In this document: positions 53,744-64,000 of the stretch, in pieces
Numbering within the stretch: the stretch's first letter is position 1
How the letters are laid out: the number at the start of each line of letters is the position of its first letter
DNA from: SHYR01 sp036013055
GTDB taxonomy: Bacteria; Chloroflexota; Dehalococcoidia; UBA2979
Direction of reading: 5' to 3'
Assembly (NCBI GenBank): GCA_036013055.1
Contig: DASCQM010000016.1
Span: forward strand, 1-64,000
Length of the DNA: 64,000 nt
Position numbers and translations under genes: made by a program
Notes under the pieces: model-generated
Databases searched by the model: none
Told to the model about the DNA's origin: nothing
The model's input: the letters and a program-made list of their open reading frames with translations, nothing else

Positions 53744-55180
53744 ATGAGCTACGACGTGATACTGCGAGGCGGGAGGGTCGTCGACCCGGCGAACGACATC
53801 GATGGCCTGCGGGACGTCGGCATCAGCGACGGGCGCATCGAGGCGATCGCCGACCACATCGATGATGCCGACGTTGGACGGGTGATCGATGTCGGCGGCC
53901 GCACGGTGGTCCCCGGCATCGTCGACACGCATGTTCATGTCGGTGGGTTCGGCGGACGCGTCCGTTCGGTCGGGCACCGCATGTCGGCTGAGACCGGCGT
54001 GACGACGGTGCTCGACATGGGCAGCAGCCTCGCGACGCTGAGGGACGGCATGGTCAGTGACGGCGCGGGCATGAACGTTGCCTCGCTGCTCTCCTCGGTG
54101 GTGGCGTTCGGCGAGCAGAGCGACCCGGACGAGGCGGAGATTACGGCTGCGATCGAGCGCGAACTGGCCGAGGGGGCGTTCGGGCTGAAGCTGCTTGGCG
54201 GGCACATCCCGCTCACGCCCGACGCGACGGCGCGGGCGATCGAGGTCGCGAACCGGCTCGGCGTCTACGTCGCCTACCACATCGGCACGACCGAATCGTC
54301 GAGCAACCTGCGCGGCCTGCGCGAGCTGCCGGCGCTGCTCGGTGAGAGCGGCCGCGTGCAGGTCGCGCACGTCGCTGCCTATTGCCGAGGGATGATCGAG
54401 TCGCCGCTGCACGAGGTCGAGGAGGCGCTCTCGATCCTCGCCGGGCTGCGGGGCAGGGTCGTTTCCGAGTCGTACCTCAGCACCCAGAACGGCGTCGGCA
54501 ACGCGACCTCCGGTCGCTGCGATGGTGACGAGGTCGCGGACCAGGTGACGCGCAACTGCCTCTCGATGCGCGGCTACGACCCGACGCGCGTCGCGATGCG
54601 TCAGGCGATCGTCGATGGCTACTGTGGCGTCTTCGTCGCGCGCGCCGGGCGGGTCGCGCTGGTGAACGGCGAGGAGGCGCTTCAGGCGTGGGAAGCCGCC
54701 GGTACCGACGTTGGCGTGAGCTTCCCGGTGACGCCGGCCGAGAGTGCGCTGGCCCTGATGGTCGCGCGCCACGACGACGGCGAGTTCATCGTCGATGCGC
54801 TCTCAACCGATGGCGGCGGGATCCCGCGCAACTGGATGGTGGAGCGCGGACTGGCGCTGGTGCGGCTGGGCGCGCTCTCGCTCGGCGACTACGTGCGGAA
54901 GGCGTCGCTGAACCCGGCCCGCATGCTCGGTCTCGCCCGCAAAGGGCAGATCGGCGTCGGCGCGGACGCCGACATCACGGTGCTCGACCTCGACCGAGGG
55001 GTGGCGACGATGTCCTTCGTCGCCGGACGGCCGATCATGATCGACGGCGAGGTCGTCGGCGATGGCGGCACGCTTCTGGTGACGGAAGCCGGCGTGCAGG
55101 CGGCGCGCACGTCGGGTCTCGACCACGCGGTCGTCGAGCCGTCGGACGCGGCGATGTACCGGTCGAGGGTCGCGGGCTAG
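53744..55180 (+). CDS. Amidohydrolase-family protein (dihydroorotase/hydantoinase-like)
   Basis: The 478-residue protein has DVILRGGRVVDPANDIDG, the metal-binding VPGIVDTHVHVGGFGG, GVTTVLDMGSS, the Lys in FGLKLLGGHIPLTP (candidate carbamylated Lys), YVAYHIGT, VQVAHVAAYC and ALSTDGGG, and ends with DITVLDLDRG. It is a cyclic-amidohydrolase relative; the reaction is unclear. GAGGAGG precedes the ATG at 53744, so the earlier open frame from 53594 is not needed. It is divergent from the ABC-F gene. Confidence 0.85.
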   Translation: MSYDVILRGGRVVDPANDIDGLRDVGISDGRIEAIADHIDDADVGRVIDVGGRTVVPGIVDTHVHVGGFGGRVRSVGHRMSAETGVTTVLDMGSSLATLRDGMVSDGAGMNVASLLSSVVAFGEQSDPDEAEITAAIERELAEGAFGLKLLGGHIPLTPDATARAIEVANRLGVYVAYHIGTTESSSNLRGLRELPALLGESGRVQVAHVAAYCRGMIESPLHEVEEALSILAGLRGRVVSESYLSTQNGVGNATSGRCDGDEVADQVTRNCLSMRGYDPTRVAMRQAIVDGYCGVFVARAGRVALVNGEEALQAWEAAGTDVGVSFPVTPAESALALMVARHDDGEFIVDALSTDGGGIPRNWMVERGLALVRLGALSLGDYVRKASLNPARMLGLARKGQIGVGADADITVLDLDRGVATMSFVAGRPIMIDGEVVGDGGTLLVTEAGVQAARTSGLDHAVVEPSDAAMYRSRVAG

Positions 55181-55187
55181 TCGACGG

Positions 55188-56375
55188 CTAGTCGAAAACC
55201 GTCGAGAGGTCGCGCTCCGGGAGCGATGCCGTGCTGCGCGTGAGCGTGGCTTCGACCAGTGCACGTCCCCGCTCGTGCGAGAGGTCGAGCCGGCCGGTGA
55301 GGAAGACGCTGCGGTGCATCACCATCAAGCGCGCCAGCACGAAGTCGCGTTCGCACTGCTCGAAGCTGTAGCCCGCGACGCCATGCTCGACCAGCGTGTC
55401 GTGGTAGCCGCGCAACAGGGCGGGAATCGCATCGTGGTCCTCGACGTTGATGCCCCAGGTAATGAAGTAGGCGACGTCATAGAGCGGTGAGCCGCGTGCG
55501 GGGCTCTGCCAGTCGATCACGGCCACGGGGTAATCCGTCTTGCCATCGCCGAAGAAGAGGTTGTCCGGGCGGAAGTCGCCATGGATCAGCGTGAACGGGT
55601 CGGCGGAGAGCCGGTTGAGCAACTCGATGCCGTTTTCGAGCAGCCAGTCAGAGATATCATGCGCGCGCTGCGGCAGCCGCTCGCCGAATCCGCGGCGAAA
55701 TGGCCCAAGCGCCTCGGCGTACATCGCCTGAACGAGCTTCACGTCCTGGTTGAGCGCGTCGATCCAATCGATGTCGGCGATGCGCGGGTCGTTCCAGAAG
55801 CGGGCGTGCATCGTAGCCACTTCCCCCAGCGCCAGCGTCGCGTCCTCCACGCTGCATCCGGCGACCTGATCGCCGACGCGGGCCGGTGCCATGTCCTCGA
55901 TCAGCACGACGTAGCGACGCGGCTTCGCGCGCTTCGAGAGCCACGGCAGCAGCTTCAGCACGAGGTTCGGCGGCAGACGTCGCAGGACCGACTTCACGAC
56001 GCCGGCGGACGCCTGCTCGCTGTCCATGGCGCTGAAGTAGCGAACGGGCTTGCGCAGCGGCACATCGTTGGCGAGTTCGTCGTAGAAGCGGATCTCGCGA
56101 TCGTAGAGCCCGAACAGCTCGCCCGAGGCCCGGTTCTCGTCGACGGCCGTCGGAAACTTCGCGATCAGCGTGCGTGGAGCGCCGTCTTCCTGCGCGTCGT
56201 AGGTGAGGGTCACGCGCGCGAGGTCGCCGATGAATCCCGCACCCTCGCCGAGCGCTTCGCTGGCGAAGGACTCGACGCGGGCGTGGGTGATCACGCGGCC
56301 CTTCCGCAGTGCGTCGGTGAGCCAGCCGGCGGTCAGTTCGCCGGCGTGCCGCGGGATCGACAGGCCGCCTGCCAT
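55188..56375 (-). CDS. Phosphotransferase of the APH/ecdysteroid-kinase-like group
   Basis: The 395-residue protein has a kinase-like fold: TLIAKFPTAVDENRAS (ATP-binding Lys), VVLIEDMAPARVGDQ, catalytic LIHGDFRPDNLFFGD (about 260-275) and metal-binding VAVIDWQSPARGSPLYDVAYF. It phosphorylates a small hydroxyl compound; the substrate is unknown. A TATGAT-like box on the minus strand near 56430 could be its -10 element. Confidence 0.87.
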   Translation of the reverse strand: MAGGLSIPRHAGELTAGWLTDALRKGRVITHARVESFASEALGEGAGFIGDLARVTLTYDAQEDGAPRTLIAKFPTAVDENRASGELFGLYDREIRFYDELANDVPLRKPVRYFSAMDSEQASAGVVKSVLRRLPPNLVLKLLPWLSKRAKPRRYVVLIEDMAPARVGDQVAGCSVEDATLALGEVATMHARFWNDPRIADIDWIDALNQDVKLVQAMYAEALGPFRRGFGERLPQRAHDISDWLLENGIELLNRLSADPFTLIHGDFRPDNLFFGDGKTDYPVAVIDWQSPARGSPLYDVAYFITWGINVEDHDAIPALLRGYHDTLVEHGVAGYSFEQCERDFVLARLMVMHRSVFLTGRLDLSHERGRALVEATLTRSTASLPERDLSTVFD

Positions 56376-56561
56376 GGTGCCCCTTCGCCGTCAGCTACTG
56401 CCGGAAAGCGTCTGCTCGTCCGCGCGGCGCATCATACCCGCTCGGGTCTGTAACCGCGTCGAGGTGCGATCAACCAGCTCAGTATCGGGGAACCCCTGAA
56501 TATCTGCTGCGTGACGACCGATGATCACCGTACCGTCGATCACCGCTGTCGCGAGGGACGC

Positions 56562-56951
56562 ATGTCGAGCCGCAGGGAAACCGTCTACTGGCATGGCTGC
56601 ACGGACCAGACGTGTGAGAGCGGCAGCCATGGCTGCTCTCGCGTCGAGATCTGGATCGACACGGTGGTCGATGGCGGCGCGATCGCCTACATCTACGACG
56701 AGCGAATCCACTGCCTCGCGTGTTCGCGGGCAAAGTACCCCGGCCCGGACGGACCCGATGAGGGTAGCGACGGCCGCCTCGTGCCCGGTGATGAGTGGTG
56801 GGATTCGACTGCTCCGGGGTGCCAGTCGCTCAACTGCGGCACATGCGGCGCGGTGATCGACGAATCGCACGACGCGCAGAGCTGCGTTTGCGACGAGCAG
56901 CCGGCGGATGCCGGACTCGCGCACGAGGACCAGGCTCGACTCACCGGCTGA
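56562..56951 (+). CDS. Cysteine-rich protein of unknown function
   Basis: The 129-residue product contains at least ten Cys, in pairs or singles: HGCTDQTCESGSHGCS, IHCLACSRAKYPGP, APGCQSLNCGTCGAV and SCVCDE. It has no signal peptide. The plus frame shows strong third-position GC and balanced residue use, so I prefer it over the antisense frame (56391-57002). ATG at 56562 has GAGGGA upstream. Several metal sites, or disulfides, are possible. No family is recognised. Confidence 0.6.
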   Translation: MSSRRETVYWHGCTDQTCESGSHGCSRVEIWIDTVVDGGAIAYIYDERIHCLACSRAKYPGPDGPDEGSDGRLVPGDEWWDSTAPGCQSLNCGTCGAVIDESHDAQSCVCDEQPADAGLAHEDQARLTG

Positions 56952-57078
56952 CGAGCCGAACACGCCCGCGACAGAGCGCCCGATAACGCCCAGCCATCGC
57001 ACCTCCTTGCCGCGCCCGCCGCGGAACCTCGCTGACCGCTAAGATGCGGCCAGTCCACGTTCGCGCAGGAGGTACGAG

Positions 57079-58449
57079 ATGCAGGATCAGCCAACGGCGT
57101 TGCGGGTTCCCGATCCGGGCGTCCGAGCGCTCTTCAGCGAGTCGTCACGCTGGCAGGCGTGGCTCGACGTCGAGGTGGCGCTCGCGCGTGCCGAGGCGGA
57201 GATGGGGATGATCCCCGCCGAGGCGGCCGACGAGATCGCGAGCAAGGCGAAGCTGGAACTGCTCGATCGCGACCGCATCGTCGAGGGGCTGCGCGTCACG
57301 GGGCACGGGCTGGTACCGATCATTTGGGAACTCGATCGCGTCTGCGAGGGCGACGCCGGCGGCTACATCCACTGGGGCGCGACCACACAGAACATCACGC
57401 AGACCGGCCAGCTGATCTTGTTGCGTCGAGCGCACCACATCTTCCTCGGGCAGATCGCCGACGTGCTCGACGCGATGGCGTCGCTCGCTGAGCGCACCGC
57501 CGACGCGCTGATCCCGGGCCGAACGCATGGTCAGCACGCGGTCCCGGCGACCTTCGGCTTCAAGGTCGCGGGCTGGATCGACGAGATATCGCGGCACGTC
57601 GATCGGCTGCGCGCGGCGGAGCCCCGCATCTTCGTGGCGATGCTCGGCGGCGGCGCGGGCACGATGGCTTCGTTCGGTGAGCAGGCGTTCGAGCTGCAGT
57701 CGAAGTTCGCGGCGCGGCTGGAGATGGAGCCGATGGCCGTGCCGGCGCGCACGATCGGCGACCACCAGACGGAGTACGTAACGCTGCTCGCCCTGCTCGG
57801 CGCGACCTGCAGCAAGGTTGGGCACGAGGTCTTCGAGCTGATGAAGCAGGAGTTCGGCGAGGTCGAGGAGCCGATCAGCGAGGGCACGGTCGGCAGCAGC
57901 ACGATGCCGCAGAAGCGCAACCCGAAGTTCAGTCAGGACATCATGGCTGCGGCGGCGCAGCTTCGCGCTACGGTGCCGCTGGCGCTTGAGGCGATGCAGA
58001 CCGAGCACGAGGCCGACCGCACGACCAGCGTGATGATGGGCAGCGCGCTCTCAAGCGCGACCGGGCTCACGGCCGACATCCTCTCGCGCATGCATCAACT
58101 GATCGACGGCCTGAGCGTCTTCCCGGAGCGGATGCGGGCGAACCTCGACCTCTCGGGCGGCATGATCATGTCGGAGGCACTGATGCTCGAACTCGGCGCG
58201 ACGATCGGGCGTCAGCGCGCGCACGACGCCGTCTACGACGCCGCGCAGGAAGCCGCGACGTCGGAGAGCACGTTCCGCGAGCTGCTGATCGAGAGCGACG
58301 AGCTAAAGGATCGTCTGACGTCAGACGAGATCGACGTGCTGCTCGACCCGGGTCGCTATGCCGGCCAGTGCGCCGAGATGGCGCGCACGCAGGCAGTCCA
58401 CGGCCGCGAAGTCGCCGCTGCGATCCGGGCACTGCCGCCCGCGCCGTAG
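57079..58449 (+). CDS. Fumarase/aspartase-superfamily lyase (adenylosuccinate lyase/CMLE-like)
   Basis: The 456-residue protein shows the superfamily signature GSSTMPQKRNP (about 273-283), IHWGATTQNITQTG, GRTHGQHAVPATFGFK and the central helical bundle. Length and motifs fit both adenylosuccinate lyase and 3-carboxymuconate cycloisomerase; the start QPTALRVPDPGVRALFSES is more CMLE-like. Its reaction is therefore open. AGGAGGT precedes the ATG. TAAGAT at 57040 may be its -10 box. Confidence 0.88.
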   Translation: MQDQPTALRVPDPGVRALFSESSRWQAWLDVEVALARAEAEMGMIPAEAADEIASKAKLELLDRDRIVEGLRVTGHGLVPIIWELDRVCEGDAGGYIHWGATTQNITQTGQLILLRRAHHIFLGQIADVLDAMASLAERTADALIPGRTHGQHAVPATFGFKVAGWIDEISRHVDRLRAAEPRIFVAMLGGGAGTMASFGEQAFELQSKFAARLEMEPMAVPARTIGDHQTEYVTLLALLGATCSKVGHEVFELMKQEFGEVEEPISEGTVGSSTMPQKRNPKFSQDIMAAAAQLRATVPLALEAMQTEHEADRTTSVMMGSALSSATGLTADILSRMHQLIDGLSVFPERMRANLDLSGGMIMSEALMLELGATIGRQRAHDAVYDAAQEAATSESTFRELLIESDELKDRLTSDEIDVLLDPGRYAGQCAEMARTQAVHGREVAAAIRALPPAP

Positions 58450-58752
58450 CAGCGAGGGTCGCAGCAGTCGGCGCCTGCCACTGGCGGGGGTCGCTACTGG
58501 ATCGTGTAGAACTCGCGGCTGCCGGACTCGACGACGTCCATCATGCGTTGGAACCACGGCCCGAACTCCGGGTCTGCGAAAACCTTGAGCGACTCTTCAT
58601 AGGCGACGAGGTTCTCGGCTTCGGACTCGGTGACGACCGTGAAGAAGCTGCCGGAGGCGTCGGTGAGGATTCGCCGCGCGCCCATGCCGCGCTTCGTGAG
58701 GAGCGGCTCCGCTTCCTTGAAGAGCGCGACCAGCTCGTCGCCACGTCCGTAC

Positions 58753-60945
<2,193 letters not shown>

Positions 60946-61015
60946 CGATCGAGGATATGCGAAGCGCTGGCTGCGTATGTTGGCGTGCCTCCGGTGTGAT
61001 GCAGGCTGAGCGCCG

Positions 61016-61876
61016 TCAGCCGCCGACCTGCTCCGCCATCATCGCGATGTGGTCGGCGACCAGTGCGGGCGCCTCCATCGGGATGAAGTGACTGAGGTAG
61101 GGGAAGTGGAAGTCCTGCGCGCTCTGGAAGTACGCGGCGAGGTCGGGCGCGGTCGCTGATCCGGAGAAGCTCGATCGGTCTGCGCCACGGTCGCGCGCCC
61201 GCAACAGGCGCACCGGCGCGTCGATGGTGGCGAGATCGTCGTAGATGTTGGCTGCCGTCGATGCGGCATACATCGAGGCTTCGATCTCGGGCGGGCAGGC
61301 GAGCACGTAGCCGTCGCGCCCGTCTGGCGCAGGCACGAGGCCCCACTCGCAGTAGTCGCGCAGCACGCGGTCGTCCCACGTCGCGAAGGGGCCGCGACCG
61401 TAGTACGAGTTGTACATCTCGTCGGGCGATGCCCACTCGTCACGCCGCCCGCCGACGTCGACGCCGCGCTCCTCGCGCTGGCCGTACTCCTCACGCGGCT
61501 GGATCACCGGATCGACGAGCACCAGACCGCCGAAGCGCTGAGGGGCCCGCGCGGCTGCGAGCGTCACGGAGTGGCCGCCCATCGAGTGCCCGATCCCGAT
61601 CGCATCTCGCAACCCCATCGAGTGGGTGAGCGCCGCGAGGTCTTCGCCGATCTGCCACCAGCTATACGGCGGATGGTGCTTGCTGCTCTGGCCGTGGCCG
61701 CGCAGGTCGACGGCGATCATGCGCCGCGCGGGCAGGCGCTCGATCACTGCGTCCCAGATGCGCGCGGGGAAGCTGGTGGCGTGCGCGAATAGCAGCGGCG
61801 GGCCATCGCCGGCCCACTCGTAGACGCGCAGGCTCACGCCATTGACGGAGCGCTGGGTGACGGTCGGGCTGGTCAT
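61016..61876 (-). CDS. Alpha/beta hydrolase
   Basis: The 286-residue protein has PPLLFAHATSFPARIWD (oxyanion loop), VDLRGHGQSS, nucleophile Ser in GIGHSMGGHSV (about 97), and a C-terminal FHFPYLSHFIPMEAPALV with the general-base His. It is a cytosolic esterase or C-C hydrolase of unknown substrate. It follows the small CPAH peptide gene on the same strand. Confidence 0.88.
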   Translation of the reverse strand: MTSPTVTQRSVNGVSLRVYEWAGDGPPLLFAHATSFPARIWDAVIERLPARRMIAVDLRGHGQSSKHHPPYSWWQIGEDLAALTHSMGLRDAIGIGHSMGGHSVTLAAARAPQRFGGLVLVDPVIQPREEYGQREERGVDVGGRRDEWASPDEMYNSYYGRGPFATWDDRVLRDYCEWGLVPAPDGRDGYVLACPPEIEASMYAASTAANIYDDLATIDAPVRLLRARDRGADRSSFSGSATAPDLAAYFQSAQDFHFPYLSHFIPMEAPALVADHIAMMAEQVGG

Positions 61877-61888
61877 CGCAGGGAGCGG

Positions 61889-62083
61889 CTAGGCGTTGTC
61901 AGACGGATCGGGAGCAGCGGCCGGCTGGATCGGTGCCCAGCGCTGCATCACCGGTGCCTCAGGCACATCGGTCGGCGCGTCCTGACGTCGAGGGGCGAAC
62001 ATGCGCAGACGGTCGCGCGCGACGCGTGCGAACGGTGCCATCGATGCCATCACCGGTACCCAGATGTGAGCCGGGCAGCCCAT
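61889..62083 (-). CDS. Short protein with N-terminal GCPAH motif
   Basis: The 64-residue product starts MGCPAHIWVPVMASMAPFA, a weakly hydrophobic amphipathic stretch, followed by a basic segment (RVARDRLRMFAPRRQ) and a Pro/Ala-rich end. AGGAAG precedes its ATG; the longer frame from 62179 has no site. The Cys-Pro-x-His start could bind a metal or be modified. Unknown family. Confidence 0.5.
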   Translation of the reverse strand: MGCPAHIWVPVMASMAPFARVARDRLRMFAPRRQDAPTDVPEAPVMQRWAPIQPAAAPDPSDNA

Positions 62084-62237
62084 CGCGACTTCCTCTCGAT
62101 TCCCGCTGCGGATGCGGGAACCGACGGATGGTAGCAGCCATCTCCGGCCCGGCCAACGCGCACGGCCCGGCGATAGCACGCATAATGCCCGTCACGCATC
62201 AGTCGAATTGTGAATCTGGACGCGAAGGGTGGTCTCC

Positions 62238-62711
62238 GTGGCCTCGGTGACTGTGAACGGCACGGAACACGACTCGGCGAAGCCGGGACGCAATCTGCTC
62301 AGCTTCCTGCGCTTCGACCTCGGCCTTACCGGCAGCAAGTACGGCTGCGGCGAGGGCCTCTGCGGTGCCTGCACCGTGCTCGTCGACGGTCAGCCACTGC
62401 GGAGCTGCATGAGCACCGTCGACGCCGTCGCGGGCGGCGAGATCACCACCATCGAGGGCCTCGCGAACGATGGACTGCTACACCCGGTGCAGCAGGCGTT
62501 CGTCGACAACGCCGCCATGCAGTGCGGCTACTGCATCCCCGGATTCATCATGACGACCGTCGGCCTGCTCAACCGCGAGGGCAGTCCGACCACCGAGCAG
62601 ATCCGCGAGGCGCTGGCCGAGAACCTCTGCCGTTGCGGTACCTACCAGCGCATCGAGCGCGCGGTGGGGCAGGCGGCCGACGCGATGACGACGGCGGGAG
62701 CAGCCGAATGA
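62238..62711 (+). CDS. [2Fe-2S] subunit of a molybdenum hydroxylase (CoxS/XdhC-like)
   Basis: The 157-residue protein has the plant-type [2Fe-2S] site YGCGEGLCGACTVLVDG with a fourth Cys in LRSC, and the second cluster site CGYCIPGF and LCRCGTY. It carries electrons from the molybdenum subunit encoded next, whose ATG overlaps this stop (ATGA). I prefer GTG at 62238, with GAAGGG eight bases upstream; a GTG at 62229 overlaps that site. Confidence 0.93.
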   Translation: MASVTVNGTEHDSAKPGRNLLSFLRFDLGLTGSKYGCGEGLCGACTVLVDGQPLRSCMSTVDAVAGGEITTIEGLANDGLLHPVQQAFVDNAAMQCGYCIPGFIMTTVGLLNREGSPTTEQIREALAENLCRCGTYQRIERAVGQAADAMTTAGAAE

Positions 62712-64000
62712 CGGAGCAACAGGCCGGCGCGGCGACCGAGGGCCTGATCGTCGCCGGTGAGGTCACCGTCGGCTTCCCCGCGCAGCGCACCGGATACGGC
62801 GCGGCGACGTACGGCAACACCGAGCCGCAGCGGGAGAGCTTCACGTGGCTCGTCGTTCATCCCGACGGCACGGCGACGGCATTCGCCGGGAAGGTCGAGT
62901 ACGGCCAGGGCATCCGCTGGGGTCTCGCCGTTGAGGTCGCCGATGAGCTACGACTGCCGCTCGACGCCGTCGAGGTCGTGCTCGGCGACACCGATCGCGT
63001 GCCGTGGGACATGGGCACCTTCGGCAGCCAGTCGACGGCCCGCGTTGGCGTTCAGCTGCGCAAGGCCGCCGCGACCGCGCGCGAGAAGCTGCTCGAACTC
63101 GCCGCCGACCGGCTCGACCTGCCGACGAGTGACCTGAGCTGTGAGGATGGGCGTGTGATCGCCAGCGGCGACGCTAACCACGCCGTCGAATACGCGGAGC
63201 TGCTCGCAGGCGAGCGTATCGAGATCGACATCGTCGATGACGTCGCGCTGACGCCGGAGACGGATTTCACCGTGATGGGCACGGAGACGGCGCGAATCGA
63301 TGCCGAGATGCGCGTCACCGGTGCCGCCGTCTATTCGCAGGACGTGCAGGTGCCGGAGATGCTCTTCGCGCACATCCTGCGCCCGCCCTCGTATGGCGCG
63401 ACCGCGGCAACCATCGACCTCTCCGTGGCCGCGCAGATGCCCGGCGTCGCGCAGACGATTGAGCTGGACGGCATGCACGCGATCCTCGCTGACAGCGACG
63501 AGGAGGCTGAGTTCGCAGCTCGTGTGGTGCAGCAGCAGTGGGACGAACAGGCGGGCCAACCCTCGCGCTGGGACATGCCGCAGCTGCTGAAGAGCTCGGC
63601 GCAGGAGCCGTTCGTCACGCAGGAGGAGGGCGACCTCGACGCGGGGTTCGCCGAGGCGGCTGGCATCCTCGAGGAGACCTACTACATCCCGTACATCACG
63701 ATCGCGCCGATGGAGCCTCGCGCCGCGGTCGCGCAATGGGACGGCGACCGGCTGACGATCCGCGCGGGCGGGCAGCGCCCCTTCGGGTTGCGCAGCGAAC
63801 TCGCCGGGCACTTCGGCATCGACGAGGACAACATCCGCGTCGTCACGCAGGAGATCGGTGGCGGCTTTGGCGGCAAGAGCATCTACCCGGTCGCGGAGGA
63901 GGCGGCGACACTGGCCCGAGCCGCTGGCCGCCCCGTGCGCGTCGCCTATACGCGCAACGAGGAGACGACGCTCTCAACGTTCCGCCCGGCCGCGCTGATC
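62708..64000 (+). CDS. Molybdopterin-binding subunit of a xanthine dehydrogenase-family enzyme (partial)
   Basis: At least 431 residues are read before the window ends. The domain order is that of the isoquinoline/nicotinate-type enzymes: TAFAGKVEYGQGIRWGLAVEVADEL and GTFGSQSTARVGVQLRKAA come first, then the MTGAAVYSQDVQVPEMLFAHILRPP segment and QEIGGGFGGKSIYPVAEEAATLARAAGRPVRVAYTRNEE, which appear as GGGFGGK and RPVRVAYTR. The molybdenum-site Glu lies past the edge. It should hydroxylate an N-heterocycle or aldehyde. It is translationally coupled to the Fe-S subunit. An FAD subunit may follow. Confidence 0.9.
   Translation, partial: MTEQQAGAATEGLIVAGEVTVGFPAQRTGYGAATYGNTEPQRESFTWLVVHPDGTATAFAGKVEYGQGIRWGLAVEVADELRLPLDAVEVVLGDTDRVPWDMGTFGSQSTARVGVQLRKAAATAREKLLELAADRLDLPTSDLSCEDGRVIASGDANHAVEYAELLAGERIEIDIVDDVALTPETDFTVMGTETARIDAEMRVTGAAVYSQDVQVPEMLFAHILRPPSYGATAATIDLSVAAQMPGVAQTIELDGMHAILADSDEEAEFAARVVQQQWDEQAGQPSRWDMPQLLKSSAQEPFVTQEEGDLDAGFAEAAGILEETYYIPYITIAPMEPRAAVAQWDGDRLTIRAGGQRPFGLRSELAGHFGIDEDNIRVVTQEIGGGFGGKSIYPVAEEAATLARAAGRPVRVAYTRNEETTLSTFRPAALI

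Noticed and set aside
56391..57002. 203-codon minus-strand ORF
   Set aside because: It competes with the plus-strand Cys-rich frame, which has better third-position GC and a ribosome-binding site; the minus frame resembles no family.

Overview
The window is a 64 kb, uniformly GC-rich chromosomal segment with dense genes on both strands, Shine-Dalgarno starts and many ATGA/TGATG overlaps. All five tRNA genes carry an encoded CCA. I see no phage, insertion sequence, CRISPR array or rRNA. The mix of two lipoproteins, large secreted proteins with Chloroflexota-like modules, an F420/LLM-type oxidoreductase, CaiB and thiolase-like acyl-CoA genes, a molybdenum hydroxylase and a selenoprotein of the UGSC family suggests an uncultured Chloroflexota bacterium (Dehalococcoidia/SAR202-like or a relative). 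That placement is inference from gene content and should be tested with marker genes.

Layout. 0-3.3 kb: a fragment of a comM-like gene, a lipoprotein, an epoxide hydrolase, tRNA-Arg and a membrane-anchored cyclophilin. 3.3-8.1 kb: a c-di-GMP module, with an HD-GYP phosphodiesterase next to a multi-GAF GGDEF protein that is cut by an in-frame amber codon. 8.1-23.1 kb: de novo pyrimidine synthesis, with pyrD on its own and a long operon pyrR-pyrB-pyrC-carA-(GNAT)-(2H-like)-carB-(HAD)-pyrK. A PyrR-type RNA leader heads the operon, and its terminator hairpin also holds the pyrR ribosome-binding site. An Mrp ATPase and a repeat-rich NYN-domain protein sit on the opposite strand between pyrD and pyrK. 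23-33 kb: PAC2 and HAD genes, three tRNAs, a secreted protein, a small zinc-type protein behind a DosR-like palindrome, a hybrid PAS histidine kinase, and a tandem duplication of coaE. 32-42.4 kb: catabolic genes (flavin reductase, zinc alcohol dehydrogenase, enoyl-CoA hydratase, D-aminoacylase-like amidohydrolase, LLM oxidoreductase, DUF35 plus thiolase-like pair, CaiB CoA-transferase). 42.5-49.9 kb: SPFH and NfeD proteins, a deazaflavin-type reductase, formate-THF ligase, a TcuA-like flavoprotein and a paralogue of the secreted protein. 50-64 kb: the UGSC selenoprotein and its thioredoxin-like partner, an ABC-F ATPase, an amidohydrolase, an APH-type kinase, a fumarase/ASL-superfamily lyase, a YyaL-like thioredoxin protein, an alpha/beta hydrolase and a molybdenum hydroxylase that runs off the end.

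The main discoveries are these. (1) A selenocysteine gene that simple gene calling splits in two: an in-frame UGA followed at once by Gly-Ser-Cys, with a hairpin at the bacterial SECIS distance, translationally coupled to a CxxC thioredoxin-like protein. (2) In-frame UAG codons that interrupt otherwise continuous proteins, although UAG clearly ends many other genes here. (3) A PyrR attenuator in which the terminator arm doubles as a ribosome-binding site. (4) A pair of secreted paralogues sharing a repeated module of about 70 residues that I cannot name. (5) Active-site losses in an Mrp protein (no CxxC) and a thiolase-like protein (no nucleophilic Cys).
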